Assembly (NCBI RefSeq): GCF_003072125.1
Contig: NZ_QCYH01000012.1
Coordinates: forward strand, 1 to 64,000
Direction of reading: 5' to 3'
DNA length: 64,000 nucleotides
DNA from: Pelagivirga sediminicola
GTDB taxonomy: Bacteria; Pseudomonadota; Alphaproteobacteria; Rhodobacterales; Rhodobacteraceae
The position numbers and the translations under genes were made by a program. A model generated the notes under the pieces. That model was not told the DNA's origin. It did no database searches and worked only from the letters and a program-made list of their open reading frames with translations. This document shows positions 1-8,177 of the stretch, in pieces (positions within the stretch are counted from its first letter, which is position 1; each line of letters opens with the position of its first letter).

Positions 1-590
1 TCCTCGCGCGAGTCGCGCACCAGATCCTCCAGCGTGCGCTGCGCGCGGTTGTAGTAGTCGGCCGACATTTTCAGATTGCGGAAAATGCGGCTGCCATCGT
101 GCGGATGCTTGTCGGTCAGTTGCACGACATAATCGCGGTCGGCGCGCGTCTTCTCGCCGCCCTTCGGCTCGATCACGATTGCGCCGAAAGCTCCATCAGG
201 CTCCTGAAAACCGGTATGGCTGTGAAACCAGTAGGTGCCGGCCTGCTGGATCGGAAACTGGTAGGTGAACGTCGTGCCCGGCGCGATCCCGTTGAAGCTG
301 ATGCCCGGAACGCCGTCCTGCCGGAACGGCAGGATCAGCCCGTGCCAGTGGATCGAGGTACTTTCGCGCAGGTTGTTGGTGACGTTGATCGTAACCTGCT
401 CGCCCTCCTTGAAGCGCAGCACGGTCGGGGTCTGGCTGCGGTTATAGCCGATGCCGGTCTTCTTGAACTCTCCGGTGTCTATGCGGATCTTGTCGACGCT
501 GACATTATAGGTGCCGGGCAGCGCCATGCTGCCGGATACGGCGAGCGCGGCGGCCAGGATGGCCGTCTTGATAAGGGGGATGGGTTTCAT
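1..590 (-). CDS. copA: Multicopper oxidase CopA (PcoA family), 3' part outside window
   Basis: Periplasmic copper-resistance oxidase, probably converting Cu(I) to Cu(II). Only the first 196 residues lie in the window; the frame is still open at base 1. After a signal peptide (residues 1-23), the first cupredoxin domain carries the type 3/type 2 copper ligands HWHG (81-84) and WFHSH (121-125). A purine-rich AGGACCGGAG lies just before the ATG at 590. The small secreted protein at 761-1099 lies immediately upstream on the same strand and probably shares its transcript. This differs from the other two multicopper oxidases in the window by its short Sec-like leader instead of a twin-arginine leader. 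The family assignment is secure; which copper-oxidase subgroup it belongs to is not, because the C-terminal copper sites are not visible. Confidence 0.88.
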   Translation of the reverse strand, partial: MKPIPLIKTAILAAALAVSGSMALPGTYNVSVDKIRIDTGEFKKTGIGYNRSQTPTVLRFKEGEQVTINVTNNLRESTSIHWHGLILPFRQDGVPGISFNGIAPGTTFTYQFPIQQAGTYWFHSHTGFQEPDGAFGAIVIEPKGGEKTRADRDYVVQLTDKHPHDGSRIFRNLKMSADYYNRAQRTLEDLVRDSRE

Positions 591-760
591 CTCCGGTCCT
601 TTCAGATTTGATTTGAAAGCGGTGCATTTGCGCCGCGTAGCGTGCTGATGATTGCAGCCCTGCAAATGATCATGTCGCGTCAAGGCGCGTCCGAGTGATG
701 CAAAGGGTTGCGTATGTTCCGTTTGGGCTGCCTATTCGACGGGATCCAAAACGACACGGA

Positions 761-1099
761 TCAGCCTCGCGGAGGCGGTGTCTCGCTAAAAGACGCCAAT
801 TTATAAGGCGCCACGACGTCGAAATCGTACTCGACCGAAATCTGCATGCGCATCTGTGCCGGCAGTAGAAATGGCTGTGGCAGTAAGGGCGAACAATGCG
901 CCGTCATGGATGCGCAACCACCAGTCTTCTCATGCGATGTCATGGCAAAACCACAGCTGCTTGAAGCTGGCACAGCTTGATGCGCGCCTTGGGAATGATC
1001 CGGCTGGGCACGTGCGAACGACATATGCGGAAACGATGCCGCAAACATTAAGATCGCAGCCAGAAGCCATCCCCAGAATATGCTGTGCCGCTGTGTCAT
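761..1099 (-). CDS. Small secreted His/Met/Cys-containing protein of copper cluster
   Basis: A 112-residue protein with an N-terminal hydrophobic stretch (residues 8-30) that looks like a signal peptide. The mature part is rich in His, Met and Cys (for example SSCGF, GGCASM, TAHCSP), consistent with a periplasmic metal-binding role but not diagnostic. It is encoded 170 bases upstream of the copA-type oxidase on the same strand. Small proteins of this kind (CopL-like, DUF2946-like) often sit before copper oxidases. I do not recognise the exact family. A second protein of similar design is at 7476-7880. Confidence 0.55.
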   Translation of the reverse strand: MTQRHSIFWGWLLAAILMFAASFPHMSFARAQPDHSQGAHQAVPASSSCGFAMTSHEKTGGCASMTAHCSPLLPQPFLLPAQMRMQISVEYDFDVVAPYKLASFSETPPPRG

Positions 1100-1204
1100 G
1101 CCACTCCATCAACATCGACGCCTGCCGATCGCCGGAAAATCGGTCAGACCCGCGGAAATTGCAAGCTTACACTTGATTACATTAAAAGCGCGCCGGGTGA
1201 GTTG

Positions 1205-1224
1205 ATCCTCCTGCGCTGGAATGA
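1205..1224 (+). promoter_or_regulatory. Possible degenerate CueR-type dyad
   Basis: ATCCTCCT GCGC TGGAATGA resembles the CueR dyad found elsewhere in the window (ACCTTCCA, four bases, TGGAAGGT). TTGATC at 1202-1207 would serve as the -35 element, but the -10 at the usual 19-bp spacing is poor. It would drive the cupredoxin gene at 1311. This is the weakest of the seven candidate sites. Confidence 0.3.
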
Positions 1225-1310
1225 TTTCGTTTCACAACGTCGGGGAAGGGGTTTCGCGGCATGCGACATCATCTGCCCCAGCAGATCAAAACACAGTCAA
1301 GGAACACAAC

Positions 1311-1820
1311 ATGACGTTTATGAAATCTATCGGAGCAACGACTGCACTCATCCTTTTTGCAGGATCAGCAATGGCGGGTGCAGGGCACGGCTCGTCCATC
1401 GGCAAGGCTGGCGATCCGGACAAGGTCGACCGCGTGATCGAGGTCAGCATGGACGAGATGAAGTATGAGCCCAAGTCCGTTTCAGTCGCGAAGGGCGAGA
1501 CGATCAAGTTCGTCGTGCGCAACGACGGAAACATCATCCACGAATTCAATCTCGGCACCGAGGCCATGTGGAAGGATCACAAGGATGAGATGAAGGACAT
1601 GATGAAATCCGGCATGATGACGATGAAAAAGCTCGATCATGCCAAGATGATGGAAGGCGGCATGATGCATAACGACCCCAATAGCGTCCTCCTGGAGCCC
1701 GGTCAGACCGCTGAGGTGGTCTGGACCTTTACCGACACGACCGAAATGGGATTTGCCTGCAACGTGCCGGGCCATCTCGAAGGCGGCATGGTCGGTAAGA
1801 TAGCGTTCTCCGGACACTGA
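1311..1820 (+). CDS. Periplasmic cupredoxin (copper-binding, plastocyanin-like)
   Basis: A 169-residue secreted blue-copper-like protein. The signal peptide covers about residues 1-20 and ends in AMA. The cupredoxin fold shows the first His ligand in IHEFNLG and the C-terminal ligand loop FACNVPGHLEGGM, giving Cys, His and Met ligands. A Met-rich insertion between them (EMKDMMKSGMMTMKK and onward) may bind Cu(I). The ATG at 1311 follows AAGGAACAC and begins the signal peptide, so upstream in-frame starts are unlikely. Likely role: periplasmic copper carrier or buffer. The ligand loop is shared with the fusion protein at 11057-11770. Confidence 0.85.
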   Translation: MTFMKSIGATTALILFAGSAMAGAGHGSSIGKAGDPDKVDRVIEVSMDEMKYEPKSVSVAKGETIKFVVRNDGNIIHEFNLGTEAMWKDHKDEMKDMMKSGMMTMKKLDHAKMMEGGMMHNDPNSVLLEPGQTAEVVWTFTDTTEMGFACNVPGHLEGGMVGKIAFSGH

Positions 1821-1829
1821 TTTTGCCTC

Positions 1830-1865
1830 GGATCATGAGGGGCCGGTTTGTGCCCCTCATGATCC
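1830..1865. terminator. Perfect 14-bp hairpin after cupredoxin gene
   Basis: GGATCATGAGGGGC (1830-1843) and GCCCCTCATGATCC (1852-1865) are exact inverted repeats around an 8-base loop, nine bases after the stop codon. There is no U-tract, so it may act as a terminator, an mRNA 3' stabiliser or both. Confidence 0.6.
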
Positions 1866-1922
1866 AGCGGAAAAGGCCTTCGGCCCGGCAAGCAACAGGT
1901 TCGGCTAATACGAGAGAGCAAC

Positions 1923-2243
1923 ATGAAACACCTCACTTTTTCGATAATTTCAATCTCGATGACGGCTTACGCAAATGTTGCGTCCGCAACCCCGGACGGC
2001 GACTGGAGCAGAGGATATGGGCATATGATGTGGAGCGGAGGCCACGGGCTGCTTGGCGGTCTGATGATGTTGGTCTTTTGGGGGGTGATCATCGGATTGA
2101 TCGTGCTGGGCGTTCGAAGCTTCTCGGGCCGATCCGACGCGCCGTCTGGTTCAAGTGCGCTCGACATCCTGAAGGAACGCTACGCTCGGGGCGAAATTGA
2201 AGAAGACGAATACGAGCGGCGCAAGGCGAACCTGGAGCGCTGA
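1923..2243 (+). CDS. SHOCT-domain small membrane protein
   Basis: A 106-residue protein: signal or first membrane segment (residues 1-22), a Gly/Met/His-rich linker, a transmembrane helix around residues 45-65 (LMMLVFWGVIIGLIVLGV), then a C-terminal SHOCT motif (ALDILKERYARGEIEEDEYERRKANLE, split here as ALDILKERYARGEI and EEDEYERRKANL). Such proteins are frequent companions of metal-resistance genes; their function is unknown. It lies between the cupredoxin gene and the ccm operon. Confidence 0.75.
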   Translation: MKHLTFSIISISMTAYANVASATPDGDWSRGYGHMMWSGGHGLLGGLMMLVFWGVIIGLIVLGVRSFSGRSDAPSGSSALDILKERYARGEIEEDEYERRKANLER

Positions 2244-2301
2244 AATTGCGAGAAGATCGGGGCTGTTGACAATAATGTGAGGTCTGCAAGCAAAGGCTCG
2301 G

Positions 2302-2332
2302 TTGACCTTCCAGCACTGGACAGTCGTACGCT
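2302..2332 (+). promoter_or_regulatory. CueR-type promoter of the ccm operon
   Basis: -35 TTGACC (2302-2307), dyad ACCTTCCA GCAC TGGACAGT (2305-2324), 19-bp spacer, -10 TACGCT (2327-2332), 30 bases before ccmF. A 19-bp spacer carrying a dyad is the hallmark of promoters activated by MerR-family regulators. This predicts copper induction of ccmFGHI. Confidence 0.72.
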
Positions 2333-2361
2333 TCCTCATAACCTGACATTTGAGATAAAAT

Positions 2362-4362
2362 ATGATACCGGAAATTGGGCAATTCGCTCTCGCTCTCGCG
2401 CTTATGATTGCGGTGGTTCAAAGCATTTTGCCCATCCTGGGTGCTGCGCATGGCAATCTGCTGTGGATGCGAAGTGCGCGCGCGTCATCGGTCGCGCAGT
2501 TCGTCTTCATCGGCATCGCGTTCCTGGCCCTCATGCGGTCCTTCATCGTCAGCGATTTCACGGTTGTGAATGTGGTCGAGAATTCCCACTCACTCAAACC
2601 GATGCTCTACAAGGTCGCGGGCACCTGGGGGAGCCATGAAGGCTCCCTGTTGCTCTGGGTCTTGATACTGGCGACCTTCGGTGCCGGTGTCGCGCTTCTG
2701 GGGTCGAATATTCCGGATGCGCTCAAGGCGCGAACGCTGTCGGTTCAGGCGTGGATCAGCACCGGATTTCTATCATTTCTGATACTCACGTCCAACCCGT
2801 TCGAGCGGGTTTTCCCTCCGCCGCTTGATGGCAATGATCTCAATCCGCTTTTGCAGGATGTTGGGTTGGCGATGCATCCACCGCTGCTCTATTTTGGCTA
2901 TGTCGGTTTCTCGATCGTCTTCTCCTTCGCCGTCGCAGCGCTGATTGAAGGGCGGGTTGATGCGGCTTGGGCGCGGTGGGTTCGCCCCTGGACACTGGCC
3001 GCGTGGATGAGCCTGACGGCCGGTATCGCTCTGGGGTCGTGGTGGGCCTATTATGAACTGGGCTGGGGTGGCTGGTGGTTCTGGGATCCGGTTGAGAACG
3101 TCAGTTTCATGCCTTGGCTTCTGGGCACGGCGCTTTTGCATTCGGCCATCGTGACGGAAAAACGCGACGCCTTCAAAAGCTGGACGATCCTTCTGGCAAT
3201 CCTCACCTTCTCACTGTCTCTGCTGGGCACGTTCATTGTGCGCTCAGGATTGCTCACATCCGTTCATGCCTTCGCGGTCGACCCCGAACGTGGGCTCTAT
3301 ATTCTCGGCCTGCTAGGTGTTTCCATCGGCGGGTCTCTCGGGCTTTACGCATGGCGCGCGCCAGCGATGGAGGGGGGCGGACTCTTCGCGCCAATCAGCC
3401 GCGAGGCTGGGTTGCTCGTCAATAACCTTCTTCTGGGGGCTGCGACAGGTACGGTCCTGTTTGGCACGCTGTATCCACTTTTCATGGAAGCTGTTGTCGG
3501 CACCAAAATTTCGGTCGGCCCGCCCTTCTTCAATGCGGCTTTCATTCCGATGATGCTGCCGCTTGTTGTTGTCATGGGTTTTGGTCCGTTTCTGTCCTGG
3601 AAACGAGCAGACCTGAAGGGAATCTTTCAGCGCCTTCGCTTTGTCGCGGTGCTTGCAGGGTTATCGGGCCTCGCCGTCTGGTATCTGACCGAGGGCGGAC
3701 CTGTCCTTGCCTATCTGTCGGTTGCAATCGCTGTCTGGCTATTGCTGGCGACGCTACGCGAGTGGACGACCCGCATCAGGCTTTTTGAGGTGCCTTTTGG
3801 AGATGCGATGCGCCGGGCCCGCAATATGCCGCGATCATCTCACGGCATGACATTGGCCCATGCCGGTCTGGCAGTTGCAATGCTTGGTTTCATCGGGTCG
3901 AGCGCATGGAAATCGGAGGAAATCGTCTTCGTTCAACCCGGGGCCGAAATCGCGATTGCGGGCTTTGATGTCCGCTTCGACGGGGTCGAGCGCGTTCAGG
4001 GACCTAATTATGTCGCCGATCGAGGCACACTTACAGTAACCCGTGATGAGGAGCCTGTGACGATACTGTTCCCCGAGCGCCGGTTCTATCCGGTTGCACA
4101 GAGCAGCACGACCGAATCCGCCATCCGTTCGACACTCGCAGGCGATCTTTACGCCTCTCTGGCCGAACCGGCTTCGGAAGACACAGCCGCGTCCGGTGCT
4201 TGGACCTTGCGTATTCTCTATGAGCCGCTGGTAAATTTTATCTGGATCGGTGCCGCAATGCTGGTTCTCGGCGGAGGTCTTTCACTGTCTGACCGACGAT
4301 TGCGGGTGGGCGTTCCGCGACGTGCGATCACACCTGCCGCACAAGCGACCCCAGCGGAGTGA
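2362..4362 (+). CDS. ccmF: Cytochrome c heme lyase subunit CcmF
   Basis: A 666-residue polytopic inner membrane protein, full length for the family. It carries the tryptophan-rich heme-handling WWD motif (GWGGWWFWDPVEN, residues 234-246) and conserved His-containing loops (HEGSLLLW near residue 92, MHPPLLYFGYVG near 172). CcmF joins heme from CcmE to the CXXCH motif of apocytochromes. It is the first gene of a ccmF-ccmG-ccmH-ccmI operon and is preceded by a CueR-type promoter. ccmABCDE are absent, so the operon must rely on chromosomal partners. The cluster encodes c-type cytochromes at 15881 and 17868 that are plausible clients. Confidence 0.95.
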   Translation: MIPEIGQFALALALMIAVVQSILPILGAAHGNLLWMRSARASSVAQFVFIGIAFLALMRSFIVSDFTVVNVVENSHSLKPMLYKVAGTWGSHEGSLLLWVLILATFGAGVALLGSNIPDALKARTLSVQAWISTGFLSFLILTSNPFERVFPPPLDGNDLNPLLQDVGLAMHPPLLYFGYVGFSIVFSFAVAALIEGRVDAAWARWVRPWTLAAWMSLTAGIALGSWWAYYELGWGGWWFWDPVENVSFMPWLLGTALLHSAIVTEKRDAFKSWTILLAILTFSLSLLGTFIVRSGLLTSVHAFAVDPERGLYILGLLGVSIGGSLGLYAWRAPAMEGGGLFAPISREAGLLVNNLLLGAATGTVLFGTLYPLFMEAVVGTKISVGPPFFNAAFIPMMLPLVVVMGFGPFLSWKRADLKGIFQRLRFVAVLAGLSGLAVWYLTEGGPVLAYLSVAIAVWLLLATLREWTTRIRLFEVPFGDAMRRARNMPRSSHGMTLAHAGLAVAMLGFIGSSAWKSEEIVFVQPGAEIAIAGFDVRFDGVERVQGPNYVADRGTLTVTRDEEPVTILFPERRFYPVAQSSTTESAIRSTLAGDLYASLAEPASEDTAASGAWTLRILYEPLVNFIWIGAAMLVLGGGLSLSDRRLRVGVPRRAITPAAQATPAE

Positions 4363-4366
4363 GCTC

Positions 4367-4930
4367 ATGACACGTATTCTCGCAACCCTACCGATCCTGA
4401 TCGCGCTGATGGTTGGCGGCTTCTTTCTTTGGGGATTGAATCCTGATCGGGACCCAAACGCAATCCCTTCGGTTCTCATTTCCCAGCAGGTTCCCGAATT
4501 CGATCTGGCGCCTGTTGCGGGCGTGAATATTCCCGGTCTTGCCCGTGCGGATCTGACAGGGAATCCGGGGCCGGTGGTGGTGAATGTCTTTGCTTCATGG
4601 TGCGTGCCTTGCCGAGCCGAACACGCGGTTCTGACGCGGATGGTCGAACGCAACAGCGTACGGCTCATGGGCATCAACTACAAGGACAAGCCCGAGGACG
4701 CCCTTGCCTGGCTGGATGAACTGGGCAACCCCTATGAGCGGATAGGATCGGACCTGAACGGGCGGGCTGGAATCGAATGGGGTATCTCAGGCGTGCCTGA
4801 AACCTTTATCGTCTCCGGCGCTGGCACCGTCCTTTACCGCTATGTCGGTCCGGTCGTCGGGCCCGAAGCAGAAGCGGAATTCTCTACGGCGCTGGCAGAG
4901 GCCCGCGCTGCAAAGGCGCCGCGCACATGA
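4367..4930 (+). CDS. ccmG: Thiol:disulfide interchange protein CcmG/DsbE
   Basis: A 187-residue thioredoxin-fold protein anchored by an N-terminal helix (residues 4-23). The active site is WCVPC (residues 78-82), and the cis-proline loop GVPETFIV lies near residues 145-152. It reduces apocytochrome CXXCH cysteines before heme attachment. The ATG at 4367 is four bases after the ccmF stop and gives the expected anchor; an upstream in-frame start inside ccmF is a shadow. Its stop overlaps ccmH. Confidence 0.93.
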   Translation: MTRILATLPILIALMVGGFFLWGLNPDRDPNAIPSVLISQQVPEFDLAPVAGVNIPGLARADLTGNPGPVVVNVFASWCVPCRAEHAVLTRMVERNSVRLMGINYKDKPEDALAWLDELGNPYERIGSDLNGRAGIEWGISGVPETFIVSGAGTVLYRYVGPVVGPEAEAEFSTALAEARAAKAPRT

Positions 4931-5403
4931 TACGCAAAACGCTGTTCGCAACCTTGATACTTTTCATCCTGCCCTTTGCTGTGGCGGCGGTCGAGCCGGA
5001 CGAGATACTGGACGATCCGGTGCTGGAGGCGCGAGCGCGGGATATCTCGCAAGACCTGCGCTGCGTCGTCTGCCAGAACGAGAATATTGACAGTTCGAAC
5101 GCCGGCGTCGCGCGCGATCTGCGCCTGCTGGTCCGGGAACGGCTGATTGCAGGCGATACAAACCAGCAGGCGCTCGACTTCATCCAGGCCCGCTATGGTG
5201 ATTACGTCCTTCTCAAGCCGCCGTTCCAGCCGTCCACCTACGCGCTCTGGCTCGCCCCGGGCGTTTTTCTGCTCTTCGGGATAGGGGTATGCATCCTAGT
5301 TCTGTCCCGTGCTCGGACGCGCCGCCCGAATGAAGCCCTGAGCGACTCCGAAGAGTCCGCCGTCGCTGAGCTTCTGGCGCAAGAAAACAGGAGTGATCCA
5401 TGA
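4927..5403 (+). CDS. ccmH: Cytochrome c maturation protein CcmH
   Basis: A 158-residue membrane-anchored thiol oxidoreductase with a signal peptide (1-21), the CcmH active site LRCVVCQN (Cys46, Cys49) and a C-terminal membrane helix (about 106-126). It works with CcmG in reducing or presenting apocytochromes. It overlaps ccmG by ATGA and ccmI by four bases, indicating translational coupling. Confidence 0.93.
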   Translation: MIRKTLFATLILFILPFAVAAVEPDEILDDPVLEARARDISQDLRCVVCQNENIDSSNAGVARDLRLLVRERLIAGDTNQQALDFIQARYGDYVLLKPPFQPSTYALWLAPGVFLLFGIGVCILVLSRARTRRPNEALSDSEESAVAELLAQENRSDP

Positions 5404-6566
5404 TGCTCTGGGGTATTTTTTCTGCGCTGGCCGTCGCGGCCGCGCTTTTCATGGTACTGCCGTTATTCGGTGCGAAAACAAGGATAGCCAACCGTCAGGC
5501 CGGCTCGGTCTCGATCCTTGCCGATCAGCTGCGCGAGGTCGACGCTGATCACGAGCGCGGCTTGATTTCCGCAGCTGACGCCCAGGCAGCCCGTGTCGAA
5601 ATCAAGCGCCGTCTTCTGGCGCTTTCCCGTCTCCCAGAAACCAAACGCATGGATGGGATCAAGAGCGGTCGGGCACTTTTGGTGGTCGTGGCCCTCGCCG
5701 TTCCTGCGACCGCTGGGGCGCTCTATGCGTCACTTGGTTCGCCGCAAATGTCCAGCATGACCTTCGCTGACCGTGAAGATGAGCGCACCCAGAGGGTCGA
5801 AATCACCGATCTGACGGAGCGCCTGCTGGAGCGGTTGAAAAATGACCCGAACGGCGGGCCAACCGAGGGCTGGATGCTGCTGGCGCAGACATACATGCGT
5901 ATGGAACGCTATTCCGACGCGGCGGCAGCTATCGCAAATGTCACCGAGCGCAAAGATGTGACCTCGGCGATTTTGTCTCAATACGCCGAGGCGCTGATTG
6001 TAGCCGAGGGTGGCATCGTGACCCCAGATGCCCGCACCGTCATCGCCCGCGCACGACAGATGGACCCGGCGAATCCTGCTGCGTCCTACTATGAGGCCAT
6101 CGCGCTTGATCAGGCGGGCGACGGCGAAGAGGCGCACGACCTGCTCCTTGCCCGGTTGAATGGCGCGACAGGATCGGAATCCTGGGTGGAGCTTTTCGTC
6201 GCACAGGCCAATCGCATCGGCGAAACGCTTGGACGTGACGTTGTCAGACCGGCCCCCATCGCACCGATGGACGCTGCCCCGTCATCAGGGCCGACCGAGG
6301 ACGACATGGCCGCGGCCGCCGAGATGAGCCAGAGCGAGCGCGATACGTTCATCCGGTCGATGGTCGATCGATTGGCGGACCGACTGGAAAACACGCCGGA
6401 TGATCTGGACGGGTGGCTGCGGCTGGCCGGCGCCTATCAGGTCTTGGGCGACACACAAAAGGCGCAGGTAGCCTATCATCAAGCGGAGAGGTTGGCGCAA
6501 ACCTTGCCCGATGATGATCCTCGCAGACAGACCATACGAGAGGCGTTGACCGGTCTCGAACAGTGA
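5400..6566 (+). CDS. ccmI: Cytochrome c biogenesis protein CcmI
   Basis: A 388-residue protein with two N-terminal membrane helices (about 4-24 and 96-115) flanking a cytoplasmic loop, followed by a periplasmic TPR region (GWMLLAQTYMRMERYSDAA and a second repeat near 330-365, GWLRLAGAYQVLGD). CcmI is the apocytochrome chaperone that docks substrates on CcmF-CcmH. Its start overlaps the ccmH stop. Confidence 0.9.
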   Translation: MMLWGIFSALAVAAALFMVLPLFGAKTRIANRQAGSVSILADQLREVDADHERGLISAADAQAARVEIKRRLLALSRLPETKRMDGIKSGRALLVVVALAVPATAGALYASLGSPQMSSMTFADREDERTQRVEITDLTERLLERLKNDPNGGPTEGWMLLAQTYMRMERYSDAAAAIANVTERKDVTSAILSQYAEALIVAEGGIVTPDARTVIARARQMDPANPAASYYEAIALDQAGDGEEAHDLLLARLNGATGSESWVELFVAQANRIGETLGRDVVRPAPIAPMDAAPSSGPTEDDMAAAAEMSQSERDTFIRSMVDRLADRLENTPDDLDGWLRLAGAYQVLGDTQKAQVAYHQAERLAQTLPDDDPRRQTIREALTGLEQ

Positions 6567-6582
6567 AGTGGAGGCAGCGAGC

Positions 6583-7170
6583 ATGAAGCGAAGAGAATTC
6601 ATTGCAGGGCTTGCGACGGCGGCAACGGCGTTTTCAGTGAGAAACGCAGCAGCCCACCCGGTAAAGCAGGTGCCAGACTACAATCTACCAGAAGAATTGC
6701 TGCCAAGGGCCGTGCCCATCGCGGGCAGCTTTGCGCCGTATGAAATACACGTCAACCCCGATGAATTCGCGCTCTACTGGACGCTGCCGGACAACAGGGC
6801 ACTGCGTTATGTGGTCGGCATCGGACGGCCGGGCCTCTATGAGGCAGGTGAATTTTATGTGGGTGCCAAGAAGGAATGGCCCAGTTGGATGCCGACACCG
6901 GGAATGCTGCGCCGTGAGCCCGAGCTTTACTCCAAATGGAAGGACGGAATGCCCGGAGGGCTGAACAATCCGCTTGGCGCCCGGGCGCTTTATCTGTTCA
7001 CGCCCGAACGCGGTGACACGTTTCTGCGGATTCACGGCACCAATGATCCCTCAACCTTGCGGCGCCGGGTCTCGAACGGATGCGCGAGGCTGATCAACGA
7101 TCAGATGGTCGAGCTTTATCTGCGCGTTCCGCTGATGACGAAAGTGGTTCTCTATCCCGCGCTGAGATGA
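6583..7170 (+). CDS. L,D-transpeptidase (YkuD family), exported
   Basis: A 195-residue exported protein with a leader beginning MKRREFIAGLATAATAF, resembling a twin-arginine signal without a strict second conserved Phe. The YkuD domain ends with the catalytic region: FLRIHGTND (His) and RRVSNGCARL (nucleophilic Cys). Such enzymes form 3-3 peptidoglycan cross-links or anchor proteins to the wall. A GTG at 6568 is an alternative start, but GGAGG at 6569-6573 favours the ATG at 6583. It follows ccmI by 16 bases and is probably cotranscribed. A second member lies at 15293-15868. Confidence 0.87.
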   Translation: MKRREFIAGLATAATAFSVRNAAAHPVKQVPDYNLPEELLPRAVPIAGSFAPYEIHVNPDEFALYWTLPDNRALRYVVGIGRPGLYEAGEFYVGAKKEWPSWMPTPGMLRREPELYSKWKDGMPGGLNNPLGARALYLFTPERGDTFLRIHGTNDPSTLRRRVSNGCARLINDQMVELYLRVPLMTKVVLYPALR

Positions 7171-7475
7171 ACCGTTGTTGCGACCGCGTTATTCATACCG
7201 ACAAAGATGCGCTGCAATGTCTGGTTTGTCCTACGTCTGTCCCATTGCTTGCCAGCAGATGGAAACATCAATGTCTCAAGGAACCAATCAATCCAACATT
7301 CTGGATGTGCTGGCGCGCATTGAGCAGGATCGGGCTAAGGCGCCGGTTCGCTCCGACACGTTCACAGGACGGTCCCGAACAAGGCCGCTTGGCAAAATGG
7401 CCTCACGAAAAGTTTGGTGGCCGCCGCCCTCAAATGAATTGACAGCTGCCCCGTTTTACCCTCAAAACGCAGCGT
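7171..7475. other. 305-base gap without a supported gene
   Basis: An in-frame ATG at 7271 opens a short frame (MSQGTNQSNILDVLARIEQD...) that runs through the start of the next gene in another frame; its composition is unconvincing after about 60 codons. It could be a decayed small gene. TTGACA at 7439 is a possible -35 for the gene at 7476. Nothing else is supported. Confidence 0.3.
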
Positions 7476-7880
7476 ATGAAGCCCAAAAAAACCATTGCTG
7501 CATGTCTCAAGGCCCTCTCGTACCTTGCGATCATCTGCGCTTTGATGTTCTTGCCATCCTCTGCAACCCACGCTGCCTCTGGCATACACGGCGATCACCA
7601 CGCCGCGTCCGTCAGTTCCGATCAAGCCGTTCCGAAACATGCGCATGAGGCCGCTTCGTCAGAATCTATGCATGGTGCCAGCGGGTCTGCTTCCCAAGCG
7701 GATCAAAAGGACCAGGCGTCTGGCCAGTGTTGCAATGGACTCTGCGTTTCGGTTGTCCTTGACGATACCGATATCCCTTTCGTTAAACAGGCTACGCGTG
7801 ACAAATACCTGATGGTACTCGCCCAGCCGGACTCGATTGAACCGACCGGTTTTTTGCGGCCCCCATTATACCTGATCTGA
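7476..7880 (+). CDS. Secreted His-rich small protein of copper cluster
   Basis: A 134-residue protein with a signal peptide (residues 1-34, ending THAAS), a His/Ser/Ala-rich mature section (HGDHHAAS, KHAHEAA, SMHGAS) and a Cys pair in GQCCNGLCVSVV near residue 86. The C-terminal part ends in FLRPPLYLI, a proline-aromatic tail. It resembles the CopL/DUF2946-type small proteins near copper oxidases and the protein at 761-1099. A periplasmic metal-binding role is inferred from composition only. Confidence 0.62.
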   Translation: MKPKKTIAACLKALSYLAIICALMFLPSSATHAASGIHGDHHAASVSSDQAVPKHAHEAASSESMHGASGSASQADQKDQASGQCCNGLCVSVVLDDTDIPFVKQATRDKYLMVLAQPDSIEPTGFLRPPLYLI

Positions 7881-7955
7881 CCCAAAGCCCTTAGCGGGTT
7901 TTTCGCTTTGCGCATGACCGTGCGTGAACTCGACGTCCATCATCAGGTTATCATC

Positions 7956-8177
7956 ATGAAAATCCTTTTATCTATGGGGGCTTCGGCCCTCGCGCTTGGC
8001 GCATGTGCCAACGCGCCTGCACCGCTGCCTGACGTGACGGCGCAGCAGGCGGTCACCAACACGGCAGTATCCTCGCCAGTCAAATATCAGGACCCGCTGG
8101 CAGGATACATTTATCGCGGCCCCACCGGCCCGCGCGATTGGCGATCCGTCAACCAAGAACAGTCGGAGGGCAATTGA
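7956..8177 (+). CDS. Small lipoprotein
   Basis: A 73-residue protein with a lipoprotein signal ending in ALGAC (Cys17). The mature part contains PLAGYIYRGPTGPRDWRSVNQEQ, a short conserved-looking segment. The stop codon overlaps the start of the TolC-family gene (TGATG), so the two are translationally coupled. It is probably an accessory factor of that outer membrane protein. A longer reading from 7908 lacks a leader and is rejected. Confidence 0.68.
   Translation: MKILLSMGASALALGACANAPAPLPDVTAQQAVTNTAVSSPVKYQDPLAGYIYRGPTGPRDWRSVNQEQSEGN

Noticed and set aside
99-611. Plus-strand frame of 170 codons at the window start
   Set aside because: It is the antisense shadow of the copA-type oxidase, whose minus-strand reading shows HWHG and WFHSH copper motifs and a signal peptide.
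1085-1468. Frame overlapping the cupredoxin start
   Set aside because: Different frame from the cupredoxin, no leader or motif, and Arg/Cys/Ser-rich composition typical of out-of-frame reading.
7175-7648. 157-codon frame before the His-rich protein
   Set aside because: Runs through the signal peptide of the 7476 gene in another frame and loses plausible composition; at best the remnant of a small gene from 7271.
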